Assembly: GCF_000763885.1 (NCBI RefSeq)
Contig: NZ_JRKO01000014.1
Coordinates: 36,941 to 100,940 of the forward strand
Source: Paracoccus versutus
GTDB taxonomy: Bacteria; Pseudomonadota; Alphaproteobacteria; Rhodobacterales; Rhodobacteraceae
Direction of reading: 5' to 3'
Length of the DNA: 64,000 nucleotides
In this document: positions 36,440 to 45,844 of the stretch, one piece after another
Layout of the letters: every line of letters starts with the position of its first letter
Numbering within the stretch: position 1 is the first letter of the stretch
The notes under the pieces: model-generated
Told to the model about the DNA's origin: nothing
Databases searched by the model: none
Seen by the model: only the letters and a program-made list of their open reading frames with translations
Position numbers and translations under genes: made by a program

Positions 36440-37841
36440 AAGCGCCCCTTTCCGTCACGCCGCCGCGCCGCGCAACGATGGCCTTCTTGCACAGGAAGCG
36501 CAGGAAGCCGCCATGGCCGTAACGGCTGCCGCCAAGGCCCGACGAGCCGAAGGCGGTCTTTTCGGCACGCGCGCCGACGCCCCTCATCGTGTCGAAATCG
36601 TTGATCCACATGCCGCCGGCATTGATGCGCTGGCCGACCGCGATGGCGGCATCCTCGTCGCCGATGATCGCCGCCGGCAGGCCGAATTCGGTGTCGTTGG
36701 CCAGTTGCACGGCCTCGTCCACGGTATCGAAGTTCATGATCGGCACGATGGGGCCGAAGGTCTCGTCGCGCATCGCCGCCATGTCCTGCGTGACGTCGGC
36801 CAGCACGGTCGGTTCGCACCACAGCCCGCTTTCGTGGTCGATGATGCGGCCCCCGGTCGGGATGCGCGCGCCCTTGGCGACGGCGTTGTCAAGCTGGGCG
36901 CGCAGGATCTCGGCCTGGCGGGCGAAGATCACCGGGCCAAGTCTCCCTGCTTGATGTCCTGCAGGCTCATGCCAAGCGCCTGCATCCGTGCGACCGTGCG
37001 TTTGGTCACCTGGTCGAGGATGCCGTGGTAGACCCGCTCGATCGCGCAGCAAAGCCGGCCCGAGTTTTCCGTCGCGCCGCGGGTGATGATTTCCGCCGCC
37101 ATGTCGGGATCGGCGCTGTCCAGCACAACCACCGGGTCGCTGCCGCCCAGTTCCAGGAAGGCGGTCTTGAACTGGCTGGCGGCGCGTGCCTGCACCTTAC
37201 CTTGCGCCCGGTGGGGACCGAGCCGGTGAAGACCAGCGTGTCGGTCAGGTCCACGAGCCAGCCGCCGGTCTCGGCCCCGCCCTCGAACACGTCCAGCACG
37301 TCGCGCAGGTGTTCGACCTCGGCGATGGCCTTGCGGAAGGGGGCGATGAAGCGCGGCGTCCCCTCGCTGGGCTTGATCGCGACGGCGGAGCCCGCCAGCA
37401 GCGCGCAGATCGCGTCGATCATCGCCAGGATCAGCGGATAGTTCCAGGGCGAGATGATGCCGACCAGCTGATAGGGCACATATTGCTGCTGGAAGCGTAG
37501 GGTCGGATCCGAGGAGTTGCCGGTCGCCTCGGCCATTGCCTCGGCGGCGGAGGCGCAACGCATGCGGGTGATGCCCTTCAGCCCCTCGATTTCGTTCACG
37601 GACCATTCATGCCGCCCGGTATCGGCGCAAAGCGGGTCCAGGATTGGCCGGTAATGGCGGTCCACCGCGTCGCACAGCGCCTCCATCGCGCGGATGCGGC
37701 CGTCAAGGCCGATCTCCAGCCATTTGGCCTGTCCGGCGTGCAGGGCTTCGGTGCGGGTGGTCAGGGCGGGCAGGTCCAGCGGCGTGATCTGGTAATCCAC
37801 CTTGCCGCTGCGGGGATTGCGGAGTCGATGCCGTGGGTCAT
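36440..37841 (-). pseudogene. Aldehyde dehydrogenase, frameshifted
   Basis: Three frames together give an aldehyde dehydrogenase resembling the coniferyl-aldehyde group. The first piece has VPYQLVGIISPWNYPLILAM and VFTGSVPTGRKV. After a shift near 37195 comes FLELGGSDPVVVLDSA and NSGRLCCAIERVYH with the catalytic Cys. After a shift near 36945 comes MRDETFGPIVPIMNFDTVDE to GGSRYGHGGFLRF. The ATG at 37841 has GGAG six bases upstream but is itself out of frame with the first piece, so a further indel lies near the start. The 3' boundary is approximate because the last frame runs on past the expected C-terminus. Confidence 0.8.
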
Positions 37842-38029
37842 GGGAACTCCGGGGTCTCGTCAAGGCTGGTTTTGCCTGAACATGCCCGGGGCGGAGCTTT
37901 CGGGGAATGGTCCGGCGGCGCTTGGGGCGGATATCCAAAGAAAAAGGCCGGGCGGGCAAAATCGCCGCGCTGTATCCCGGCCCGGCGGCCGGGTTTACTG
38001 GCCGCAACCCTGTAACCCGCGAGGCCCAT

Positions 38030-39353
38030 ATGCAGAATTTCCTTCGTGATCTCGAATCCCGTGGCGAGTCGGCACGCGTCTCGCGGCAGGTCGATCGGCG
38101 CCACCAGTTCGCCGCCGTGACCCCCGCCGTGCAGCGCGCGGGCGAACATGTGGTGCTGTTCCAGGACGTGGCGGGGTCGGCGATGCCAGTGGTCTCGAAC
38201 CTCTACGGCAACCATGACCGGCTATGCCGGATGATCGGCGCCGGCGGCCACCTTCTGCAAGCGCTGGATCGAACTGACCGATGCCCGCCTTGCCGCGCGC
38301 GACACCGATGTGATGGTCTCGGCCACGGCCGAACAGGCCGGCGGCTTCGTCTCCGGCAAGCTGTCGGACCTGCCGGCGGTGACCTATCACGGTCGCGATG
38401 CCGGGCCTTACTTCACCTCGGCGATCTGCCTGGCGAAGGAGCCCGACAGCGGCGTTCCGAACCTGTCCTTCCGCCGCTCGATGCAGGTCAGCGATACCGA
38501 GTTGCGGGTGCGTCTTGGCGGCACCCACGACCTGACGCGCTATCAGAAGAAGGCCGAGGAACGCGGCGAGGCGCTGGAGGCCGCGCTGCTGCTGTCCTGC
38601 CCGCCGGAAATCTTCCTGTCGGCCTGCGCCTCCTTGTCCTATGAGGCGTCCGAACTGGTGATGGCGGAGCAGATCAAGGGCGAGAAGATCCCCATGCGGC
38701 GCTGCGAGACCATCGACCTCGAAGTGCCCGCCAGCGCCGATATCGTGGACGAGGGCCGCTGCCTGCCCCATATCAAGCGCCCCGAGGGACCCTTCGGCGA
38801 GTTCATGGGCAATTACGTCGAGGTCGGTGACAATCACGTCCTTGAGATCACCCATGTCAGCTATCGCCCCGATGCGGTGCTGCATGGGTTGGTCTGCGGC
38901 AGTCCCGAGGACCTGCGCCCGCTGGAGGCCGTGACCGCCGCCCGCGTCTATCGCCATGTCGCGGCGCAGGTGCCCGGCGTCATCGACGTGTGCTGCCGCC
39001 CGAACAGGATGATTTCCATCGTGAAGATCAGGAAGGCCTATGAGGGCCATGTCCAGCATGTGTTCCTGTCGGCGCTGGAATCCTATCTGGACTACAACAA
39101 GGTGGTGATCGTGGTCGATGAGAACGTGGACATCTACGATCTGGACGACGTGATGTGGGCTTACCTGACGCGCAGGCGGGCGATGATCCTGAACGATATT
39201 CCGGGCTTCTACCGCGATCCGAAGAAGGACCATTGGGGCAGGCTCTGCATCGACGCGACGATGCCCTGGGGGCGCGAGGCGGAGTTCGCCCGCAAATCCA
39301 TCCCCGGTCAGGACGATATCAACCTGGCCGACTGGTTGACCCAGGAGGGCTGA
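38030..39353 (+). pseudogene. UbiD family decarboxylase, frameshifted
   Basis: The start at 38030 (GAGG upstream) gives MQNFLRDLESRGESARVSRQ and continues to about 38255, where the frame shifts. From there to 39353 a second frame gives the bulk of a UbiD-type prenylated-FMN decarboxylase, including CETIDLEVPASADIVDEGRC, FGEFMGNYVEV and WGRLCIDATMPWGREAEF. The family carries out reversible decarboxylation of aromatic or unsaturated acids with prFMN made by UbiX, whose frameshifted homologue lies at 41150-41717. One indel apart, the gene is complete. Confidence 0.8.
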
Positions 39354-39375
39354 AACCCAGAAAAGGAGGCGATCG

Positions 39376-40692
39376 ATGCCCAGCAGCTTTCAGTTATCGT
39401 GGTGGGCGCCGGGATTGCCGGACTGATCGCCGCCTGGCACCTGCGCCGTGCGGGATGGGAAGCTACGGTGATCGAGGCCTCGGATCGGCCGGGCGGCCGC
39501 GTCGGCGCGCGCGAGACGCGGGGCATCCGCTACAATACCGGGGCGCGGCTTCTCTATGTCTTCAGCAAGGATTTCAACCGCCTGCTGGATATCGGGCTGC
39601 CCCCGGATCTGGTGCCGGTCCGCCACCTTGCCGCCGAATGCCACGGGCCGGACGAGGCATGGACGGTCGAGTTGATGCCCGGCCCGCGCTTGCTGAGGAA
39701 GCCGGGGCTGACGATGGGGGACCGGCTACGCTTCCTGGCTGCGGGACCCGGATGCTGGCAGCGCGCTTCGCCACCAATCCGGACGACGCGACCTCGGCCC
39801 CCGCAGCGGATGGCGAGACGCTGGCTGCCCATGTCACCCGCCACCTCAGCCGCCGTGTGCTGGAGCGGATGGTGAACCCAGTCTTTCGCGGCACGCGGAG
39901 TTGGGATGCCGGCGCCACTTCGGCCGCCTTCTTCGCCACCACCAAGCCCCATATGATCGGGCGCAGCACGGTGCATGTGCTGAAAGGCGGCATGAACAGC
40001 CTGGCTGCGGCGCTTTCGCGCGACCTGGTGCTGATGCTGAACACCCGCCCCTACGGATCGAGGCCCCGGCCAGCGGCCCGTGCCGGTTGGAGGTTGAGCG
40101 GGACGGCCAGGGCGAGACACTGGAAGCCGACCGGGTCGTCTGCGCGGTCGAGGGTGGGCATGTGAATGCGCTGGTTCCCGGTCTCGCCCCCGAGGACCGT
40201 GATTTCATGGCGAGGGTGCGCGACAACCCGCCGGGGATGGTGCATGTCCGTCTGAACCGGCAGGTAGCGGCCCGGATGGATTTCTTCACGGATCGGGCAG
40301 GCGGCGCCATTGCCACCTACCAGAAAATCCCCGGCAACGAGGCGCAGGGCAGCCATCCGCAGCTTTACGCGCAGCTGATACCCGAGGCCAACCGCCGCGC
40401 CCGCGACGAAGGCATGACGGACCGCATCCACGAGATCGTGGCGAAGGATCTTCGCAGGCTCTATCCGACGCTGGATGCCGATCGGGTGGACGATCACAAC
40501 CAATGGGTCGCCCGCATGCTGCCCGAGTTCTATCCCGGCTGCGCGGCCGAGGTCCGTCGCTTCCTGGATCGTCAGGCAGCGAGCCGAGGGCGGCTGCATT
40601 TCTGCTGCGACTATCTGGCGCAGGCGCTGGTCACCGGGGCGGCAGCCAGCGGCAAGGCAGCGGCCGGGCGGCTTGTGGCGCAGGGTGCATAG
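39376..40692 (+). pseudogene. FAD-dependent amine-oxidase-like protein, frameshifted
   Basis: GGAGG precedes the ATG at 39376, but the flavin fold VVGAGIAGLIAAWHLRRAG only appears one frame over. Further shifts occur near 39750 and 40055. The assembled pieces form a NAD/FAD-dependent protein of the amine oxidase/protoporphyrinogen-oxidase-like group, with RPGGRVGARETRGIRYNTGA early and DYLAQALVTGAAASGKAAAG at the C-terminus. With three indels no full protein can be made. It lies 23 bases after the UbiD gene and was probably in one operon with it. Confidence 0.75.
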
Positions 40693-40754
40693 ACCATCGT
40701 CGAAACCCTTGCGTCCGATCGCGCAAGGATTGCCCAGTGGCGTGCCCCGCGCCC

Positions 40755-41144
40755 GTGGATAGCTTTCGGGCAGAATATGTCATCATGCCCGGATCGGGCA
40801 TCAGAAACGGCGCCCCTTCCGAGGATTTCGCAGGCTATGCCAAGGCGGTAATCGACGGGATGACGATCCATGTCTCAGGGACGCTGGGGCAGGGTGAGGA
40901 CGGGCAACCGCCCGATGACGCAGGCCAGAAGGCCCGCAACGCGCTGGCCAGCATCGACAAGGCGCTGAAACAGGCCGAATCGGGACTAACCGATGCCGTG
41001 GCCTGCCGGGTCTATATCACCGATGCCGCCTGGCTGGGCGAGGTGTTCCGCGACATACGCCCGACCAACACGATGCTGATCTGCCAGATCCCCACCCAGG
41101 GCGCCAAGGTCGAGATCGAGATCACCGCCTCGCGCGCGGGCTGA
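40755..41144 (+). CDS. RidA/YjgF family protein
   Basis: A 129-residue Rid-family protein: MPGSGIRNGAPSEDFAGYAK, ARNALASIDKALKQAESGLT and IRPTNTMLICQIPTQGAKVE with the conserved Arg, Asn and Glu region. I placed the start at the GTG 40755 because AEYVIMPGSG looks like the family N-terminus; the ATG at 40785 is the alternative, and neither has a clear ribosome binding site. Between YITDAAW and LGEVFRDIRPT a few residues common in relatives seem absent, so a small in-frame deletion is possible. Rid proteins hydrolyse reactive enamine/imine intermediates, which would fit amine or tryptophan catabolism. Confidence 0.7.
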   Translation: MDSFRAEYVIMPGSGIRNGAPSEDFAGYAKAVIDGMTIHVSGTLGQGEDGQPPDDAGQKARNALASIDKALKQAESGLTDAVACRVYITDAAWLGEVFRDIRPTNTMLICQIPTQGAKVEIEITASRAG

Positions 41145-41149
41145 GGCGG

Positions 41150-41717
41150 TGGCCGTTTCCCAAGCGTCTGGTTGTCGGCATTTCGGGTGCCTCGGTGTAA
41201 TCTACGGTATTCGCCTGCTGGAGATCCTGCAAGGCAGCGGGATCGAGACGCATCTGGTCATGACCCGCGCCGCCGAGATCACGCTGGCGCATGAGACCCG
41301 GCGCAAGCTGGCCGAGGTCCATGCGTCGGCCGATCACGTCCATTCCGCGACCGACATTGCCGCCCCGGTGTCCAGTGGGTCGTTTCGCACCATGGGGATG
41401 GTGGTCGCGCCGTGTTCCATTCGCTCGATGGCGGAAATCGCAGGGGGCGTGACCTCGGGGCTGCTCAGCCGGGCGGCGGATGTCGTGTTGAAGGAACGCC
41501 GCCGCCTAGTGCTGATGGTCTGCGAGACGCCGCTGCATACCGGCCATCTGCGGACCATGACCGCCTTGTCCGAGATGGGCCGATCATCGTCCCGCCGGTC
41601 CCGGCCTTCTACGCCCGGCCCCGAACGCTGGAGGGCATGATCGACCACACGCTTGGCAGGGTGCTGGACCTGTTCGATATCGAGACCGAAGGCCTGGTCA
41701 GGCGCTGGAAGGAATAG
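41150..41717 (+). pseudogene. ubiX: UbiX-type flavin prenyltransferase, frameshifted
   Basis: Three frame segments make a UbiX-like protein. KRLVVGISGAS is followed by a one-base loss near 41195, then GIRLLEILQGSGIETHLVMT to CETPLHTGHLRTMTALSEMG. A second one-base loss near 41580 is followed by IIVPPVPAFYARPRTLEGMI to the stop. UbiX makes prenylated FMN for UbiD-type decarboxylases, so it pairs functionally with the broken gene at 38030-39353. The start codon is not clear. Confidence 0.8.
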
Positions 41718-41791
41718 CTTTTCGCATAGCCTGTCAATGGCAGGCCACTGAGACACACCCCTGAGCGAACCGGCCCGCACCGGAAAGCCAG

Positions 41792-42289
41792 TCAGGCAGT
41801 CGCGGCCCGATGCAGCAGGGCGATATCCGCGTCCGGTAGCGCGGCGGTCCCGGCGAGGATGCGCAATCCCTGCGCGAAATCGCCGTTCCTTGCCGGAATC
41901 CGTGCGGCGAACCATTCCGCGATCATCCCGGCTTGCACTTTTTCCGCCGCCAGTTCGACCTGCTTCAGCCGGCCGCGGAGGGCTTCGCGTTCGGCTTCCG
42001 GCAGATGGGCGACGGGCTCGCGCAGATCGACCCGCAGCGCCCGCAGCGGCAGGACGGTGCGGCCGCGCCACTCGGCCATATGGTCGCGCAGGGCGTCCAG
42101 TTCGGTCGCGGTCAGCGGCGCGTCCTGCCGGGCAAGGGCATGGCAATGCGCGATCAGTAGCATCACATCCGTCCCGCCCTCGGCCTGCCGGCGCAGACAC
42201 AGCGGCGCGATGCCAGGCTGCGCGTAGAAGGCCAGCGCGGAGGACCAGAGGTCCGGCCTTCCGGTTTTCTTGGTTTTCCTGTCGTCCAT
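41792..42289 (-). CDS. TIGR02444/DUF2390 family protein
   Basis: The 165-residue protein is rich in Ala, Leu and Arg and begins with a short charged segment, then DLWSSALAFYAQPGIAPLCL and VMLLIAHCHALARQ, which resemble the uncharacterised TIGR02444 family. No signal peptide or membrane segment is seen; it should be cytosolic and helical. It is an isolated gene convergent with the decayed UbiX gene. Its function is unknown. Confidence 0.6.
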   Translation of the reverse strand: MDDRKTKKTGRPDLWSSALAFYAQPGIAPLCLRRQAEGGTDVMLLIAHCHALARQDAPLTATELDALRDHMAEWRGRTVLPLRALRVDLREPVAHLPEAEREALRGRLKQVELAAEKVQAGMIAEWFAARIPARNGDFAQGLRILAGTAALPDADIALLHRAATA

Positions 42290-42981
42290 GCCTGTTCAGC
42301 CTTCATGGTATTGGCCACATTCTGGCTCGGAACGGAGACTGCGATGACCCTTCCTCTCAACGACCGGCTTGCGGTCCTGTGCGTCGATAAGGCTGTTGTC
42401 CGGCATCGTTTTTCCCGGCTGGGCGCGGGAATGCGCCATGCCCATCATGATGGGGCGGATCGGCGTGCACGTCAGCGGCAGGGCGGCGGGATATTGTGGA
42501 CAGAGGCGCGCCCCATGCGAATCTTGGGGATAACTCGCACGGCCAAACAAGGACGGGCTCCGGGTTGAGGCGATGAGCAAGGTTCACAAAAGGAGAAAAT
42601 CTGCACACCTCCCTCCTGGAAAGCCGTTGGACCGTTGGACCAGGCTGAGCAACGCAGGGCCGCGCAGGTGAGAGCTGCAGCAGCGACCCGCCAGTCCAAT
42701 GGTCAACAGGTTCGACGGACCAAGCCCATGGTCGACTTATAAGCCCAAGAGGTTGCAGGTAGGTCGCAAGCGGTGAAGGGCCGTTCACAATCGGCATTGA
42801 TGCGTCAAGATTGCGTGTGATGGGAGCTCGATCCGATTACGGGCGGAGTCTATACGGCAACGATGACGAGGGCTTTTAACCATTTCGCACCTGCCGTATC
42901 AACGTCGCAAGAACTTCTTGCGGATGGCTTCGCCCGGATCGAACCCAATTCGTTCGGAGGCGATCAGGCAGGGATGATGCG
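42290..42981. other. Long intergenic region upstream of amiC, nothing recognised
   Basis: About 690 bases with only unsupported short frames on both strands. It separates the decayed tract from the intact amide/urea block and must contain the promoter of amiC. No clear sigma-54 or sigma-70 element, terminator or insertion sequence could be identified by eye. Confidence 0.5.
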
Positions 42982-44124
42982 ATGAACGACTCTTGGCGGA
43001 TCGGTTTGCTCTTCTCTCGAAGTGGCCCGACCGGACTGCCCGAAAGCGAACATGCATTGGGCGTTCGACTGGCCGTGAACGAACTCAACCGCGAGGGAGG
43101 GATCCTCGGCCGCTTGGTCGAGATTGCGGAACATGATCCCGCAGGTGATCCCAATGCCTTCAGGCAGCATGCCGAAAGGATGATGACAGCCGAGGGCATC
43201 TCGGTCATCTTCGGCTGCCACACCTCGGATACGCGCAAGATCGTCTCGCGCTCGGTCGAGCGCCGCAACGGATTGTTGTGGTATCCGGCAAGCTATGAGG
43301 GCTTCGAATATTCGCCGAACATTCTCTATACAGGCCCCGTTGCCAATCAATGCATCTTTCCTCTGGCCGACTACCTGGTCGCCGAGCATGGCGGAAAGGG
43401 TTTCCTGGTCGGATGCGACTATATTTTCCCGCGTGAAACCAATCGCGTCATGCGGGATCTGATCGAGGCGCGGCGGGGACAGGTCGTCGGGGAAAGCTAT
43501 CTGCCGATAATGGCCTCGCGCAATGAGATCCAGAAGGTTCTGATCGAGATCCGCAGACTTCAACCGGAATTCGTCTTTTCGACCCTGGTGGGCGAAACCG
43601 GCCAGGAATTCGCGCGGCTGTATCAGGATGCTGGGCTGGATCTTGGCGGAACACGCCCGATTGGCGGTATTTCCCTGACCGAGTGCGAGCTTGCGCGCAT
43701 CGGAGCCGAGCGAGCCGAGGGGATCGTCACGGCCTCGTCCTATTTCTCTTCTCTGAAGAGCGATCAGAATGACCGTTTCCTGGCGAGTCTGCGCAAGAGC
43801 TTTGGCGATGATCGTCCTGTCAGCGGCTGGGCGGCTGCCTCATACAGCCAGGCGCGGATGTTTGGTCATGCGCTGGAACTGACCCAATCGATCGACACGG
43901 ATCACTTGCTTCAGGTTCTGCACGGGATGGCGTTTGACGCACCGGATGGGCCCGTATTGATCGACCCGGACAACAACCATGCCTGGATGACGCCGAGGAT
44001 CGGGCGGGCCAATGCAAATGGCGCGTTCGATATCGTCTGGTCGGCAAGTGAGCTTGTCCGGCCGGATCCCTATCTTGCCAATTCTCCGGTTGCCCCGGTT
44101 CGGACCGATGAGGGTGTTGCGTGA
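42982..44124 (+). CDS. amiC: AmiC-like cytosolic amide-sensing regulator
   Basis: The 380-residue periplasmic-binding-protein fold resembles AmiC/UrtA (WRIGLLFSRSGPTGLPESEH near the N-terminus; LLWYPASYEGFEYSPNILYT near residues 95-114). It has no signal peptide, as expected for AmiC, which stays in the cytosol, binds amides and holds AmiR inactive. The next gene encodes an AmiR homologue and starts inside its stop codon, the same coupling logic as in the Pseudomonas amidase operon. The ligand is probably an amide or urea-like compound, given the amidase, importer and urease downstream. Confidence 0.88.
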   Translation: MNDSWRIGLLFSRSGPTGLPESEHALGVRLAVNELNREGGILGRLVEIAEHDPAGDPNAFRQHAERMMTAEGISVIFGCHTSDTRKIVSRSVERRNGLLWYPASYEGFEYSPNILYTGPVANQCIFPLADYLVAEHGGKGFLVGCDYIFPRETNRVMRDLIEARRGQVVGESYLPIMASRNEIQKVLIEIRRLQPEFVFSTLVGETGQEFARLYQDAGLDLGGTRPIGGISLTECELARIGAERAEGIVTASSYFSSLKSDQNDRFLASLRKSFGDDRPVSGWAAASYSQARMFGHALELTQSIDTDHLLQVLHGMAFDAPDGPVLIDPDNNHAWMTPRIGRANANGAFDIVWSASELVRPDPYLANSPVAPVRTDEGVA

Positions 44125-44729
44125 GCCGGGGCCGAAACCATGTGGTCGAGATGCTGCGCGACCTGCGGGTGGCTGTCATTCACGCACCCGATCAGGATCG
44201 CGATGCCCTGGTCGGCCAGTTGCGCCGCATCGGCTGTCAGGTTCTGCCGGTCTGGCCCCTGCCCGACATGCCGCCGCGGGGGGTGGACCTGATCTTTCTC
44301 AGCCTGGATCATCGCTTTCAGCCCACGAAAAGCTGGGCCGTGGATGAAGATGCCCCCGCTGTCATCGCGATCCTGGAATACGAGAACCCGGTGATCCTGA
44401 AAGCCCTTGTGGACACCGGCGTCCATGGCGTGCTGGTCAAGCCCCTGCGGCCCGCGGGCGTCCTGTCCACGCTGACGCTGGGGCGCTGGCTTCATGGATA
44501 CCATCGGCGGCTGGAGGCAAAGGTCCGCAAGCTGGAAGAGACCATAAAGGCGCAATGCGACATATCGAAGGCCGCCCGTATTCTTGCGGAGGTGAAAGGC
44601 GTGCCGGAATCGGATGCATTCGAAACCATTCGCGCGCAAGCGACGCGGCGGCGTATCTCGATGGCCGATGTCGCTGCAAGCATCATCAATGCGCAGGATG
44701 TGCTGAAAGACATGTCAAAGGATATCTAG
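44121..44729 (+). CDS. amiR: AmiR-like antiterminator with ANTAR domain
   Basis: The 202-residue protein starts at a GTG overlapping the amiC stop (GTGA). It has a pseudo-receiver domain (about residues 14-130; VAVIHAPDQDRDALVGQLRR), a short coiled segment (LEAKVRKLEETIKAQ), and a C-terminal ANTAR RNA-binding domain (about 148-200) with KAARILAEVKGVPESDAF and ATRRRISMADVAASII. ANTAR proteins bind paired hairpins in leader RNA and prevent terminator formation. The leader immediately downstream has a strong intrinsic terminator at 44861-44911, ahead of the amidase gene. Confidence 0.9.
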   Translation: MSRGRNHVVEMLRDLRVAVIHAPDQDRDALVGQLRRIGCQVLPVWPLPDMPPRGVDLIFLSLDHRFQPTKSWAVDEDAPAVIAILEYENPVILKALVDTGVHGVLVKPLRPAGVLSTLTLGRWLHGYHRRLEAKVRKLEETIKAQCDISKAARILAEVKGVPESDAFETIRAQATRRRISMADVAASIINAQDVLKDMSKDI

Positions 44730-44757
44730 CCTGCTCGCATTCGTGGCAGTTTCCGTC

Positions 44758-44822
44758 TCGGGTAGGATTATCCGAAGCACCAAATTGACTTTGAGCCGCA
44801 TGGGGGCGTGATTTGGATCACG
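44758..44822 (+). promoter_or_regulatory. Leader hairpins, candidate AmiR (ANTAR) RNA target
   Basis: Two small hairpins precede the terminator. TCGGGTA/TATCCGA with loop GGAT lies at 44758-44775 (one G-U pair), and CGTGAT/ATCACG with loop TTGG at 44807-44822. Paired hairpins upstream of a terminator are the expected layout for ANTAR control. The loops do not show the consensus six-base A-x-x-G pattern plainly, so the exact recognition element is uncertain. Confidence 0.4.
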
Positions 44823-44860
44823 GCGCCCGGCAGGCCGCCTTCTCGACATATCTGGCTGGC

Positions 44861-44911
44861 AAGCCTCTGTTCCATTGCGCACCCCACCGGGGGCGATGGC
44901 AGAGGCTTTTT
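44861..44911 (+). terminator. Intrinsic terminator in the amidase leader
   Basis: AAGCCTCTG (44861-44869) pairs with CAGAGGCTT (44900-44908), followed directly by more T residues. Inside, CCATTGC pairs with GCGATGG with one wobble, giving a long two-part stem. It lies after amiR and 60 bases before the amidase start, so it is not at the end of an operon but in front of one. This is the expected target of AmiR antitermination. Confidence 0.8.
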
Positions 44912-44971
44912 GCGTATTGGATGCCGCTGGGCGGCAGTGGAAGAATGGCTGCAAAACACGAAGAAAAGCTC

Positions 44972-45820
44972 ATGATCGCCTGCCTGCAATTCGAGCCGCG
45001 CTTTGGCGAGGTCGCGGACAACCGGGCGCGCAGCATCGCGATGATCGAGCAGGCCGCGGATGCGGGGGCAAGGATCGTGATCCTGCCCGAGCTGGTGATC
45101 TCGGGCTATATGTTTCAAAGCAGGGCCGAGGCCTTTGCCCTTGCCGAACCGATCCCCGACGGTCCCAGCACGATTGCCTGGGCCGAGGTCGCCGCCCGCA
45201 GAAAGCTGTTCCTGGTGGCCGGAATTGCCGAGCGCGAGGGGGATCGGCTCTATAACAGCGCGGTCGTCATTGGGCCGGACGGGGTGCTGGGGGTCTATCG
45301 CAAGCTGCATCTCTGGGCGGACGAGAACCTCTGGTTCGAGGCGGGCAATCTGGGCCTGCCGGTTTTCTCTACTCCCCATGGCCGCATCGGCGTGGCGATC
45401 TGCTATGACGGATGGTTCCCCGAGGTGTTCCGGCTGGCCGCCGTCGAAGGAGCGGATCTGGTCTGCGTGCCGACCAACTGGGTGCCGATTCCGGGGCAGG
45501 TCGAGGGCCGGGGGCCCATGGCCAACATCCTTCACATGGCCGCCGCGCACAGCAACTCCATGGTGATCGCCTGTGCCGACCGGGTCGGGACCGAACGTGG
45601 TCAGCCCTTTGTCGGCCACAGCCTGATCGTCGGCCATACCGGCTGGCCCGTCGCGGGTCCGGCCAGCGGTGACAGCGAGGAAATCGTTCTGGCCGAGGTC
45701 GACCTTTCGGCCGCGCGGCGCGCGCGCAACTGGAACAGCTTCAACCACCCGCTCCGCGACAGGCGAACGGACATCTATGCCGAACGACTGGGAGCAAAGC
45801 CATCGGACCGGCGCCCGTAA
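44972..45820 (+). CDS. Nitrilase-superfamily carbon-nitrogen hydrolase (amidase)
   Basis: The 282-residue protein carries the catalytic triad of the family: Glu40 in ILPELVISGY, Lys111 in VYRKLHLW and Cys144 in VAICYDGWFPE. It is probably an aliphatic amidase or N-carbamoyl amidase that releases ammonia; a true nitrilase is less likely from the sequence pattern. I chose the ATG at 44972, downstream of the leader terminator, since a longer frame from 44813 would run through the terminator; Met at 44945 is possible. It is the first structural gene of the amide/urea block. Confidence 0.87.
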   Translation: MIACLQFEPRFGEVADNRARSIAMIEQAADAGARIVILPELVISGYMFQSRAEAFALAEPIPDGPSTIAWAEVAARRKLFLVAGIAEREGDRLYNSAVVIGPDGVLGVYRKLHLWADENLWFEAGNLGLPVFSTPHGRIGVAICYDGWFPEVFRLAAVEGADLVCVPTNWVPIPGQVEGRGPMANILHMAAAHSNSMVIACADRVGTERGQPFVGHSLIVGHTGWPVAGPASGDSEEIVLAEVDLSAARRARNWNSFNHPLRDRRTDIYAERLGAKPSDRRP

Positions 45821-45844
45821 TGCGCTGCAACAGGGGAAAACGAC

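Noticed and set aside
42290..42981. Possible small genes upstream of amiC
   Set aside because: Several 60-140 codon frames exist on both strands, but none has a ribosome binding site, family resemblance or sensible composition.
44807..44822. Perfect consensus ANTAR hexaloop hairpin
   Set aside because: I looked for paired hairpins with A at position 1 and G at position 4 of a six-base loop. The stems here have four-base loops, so I list them only as candidates.
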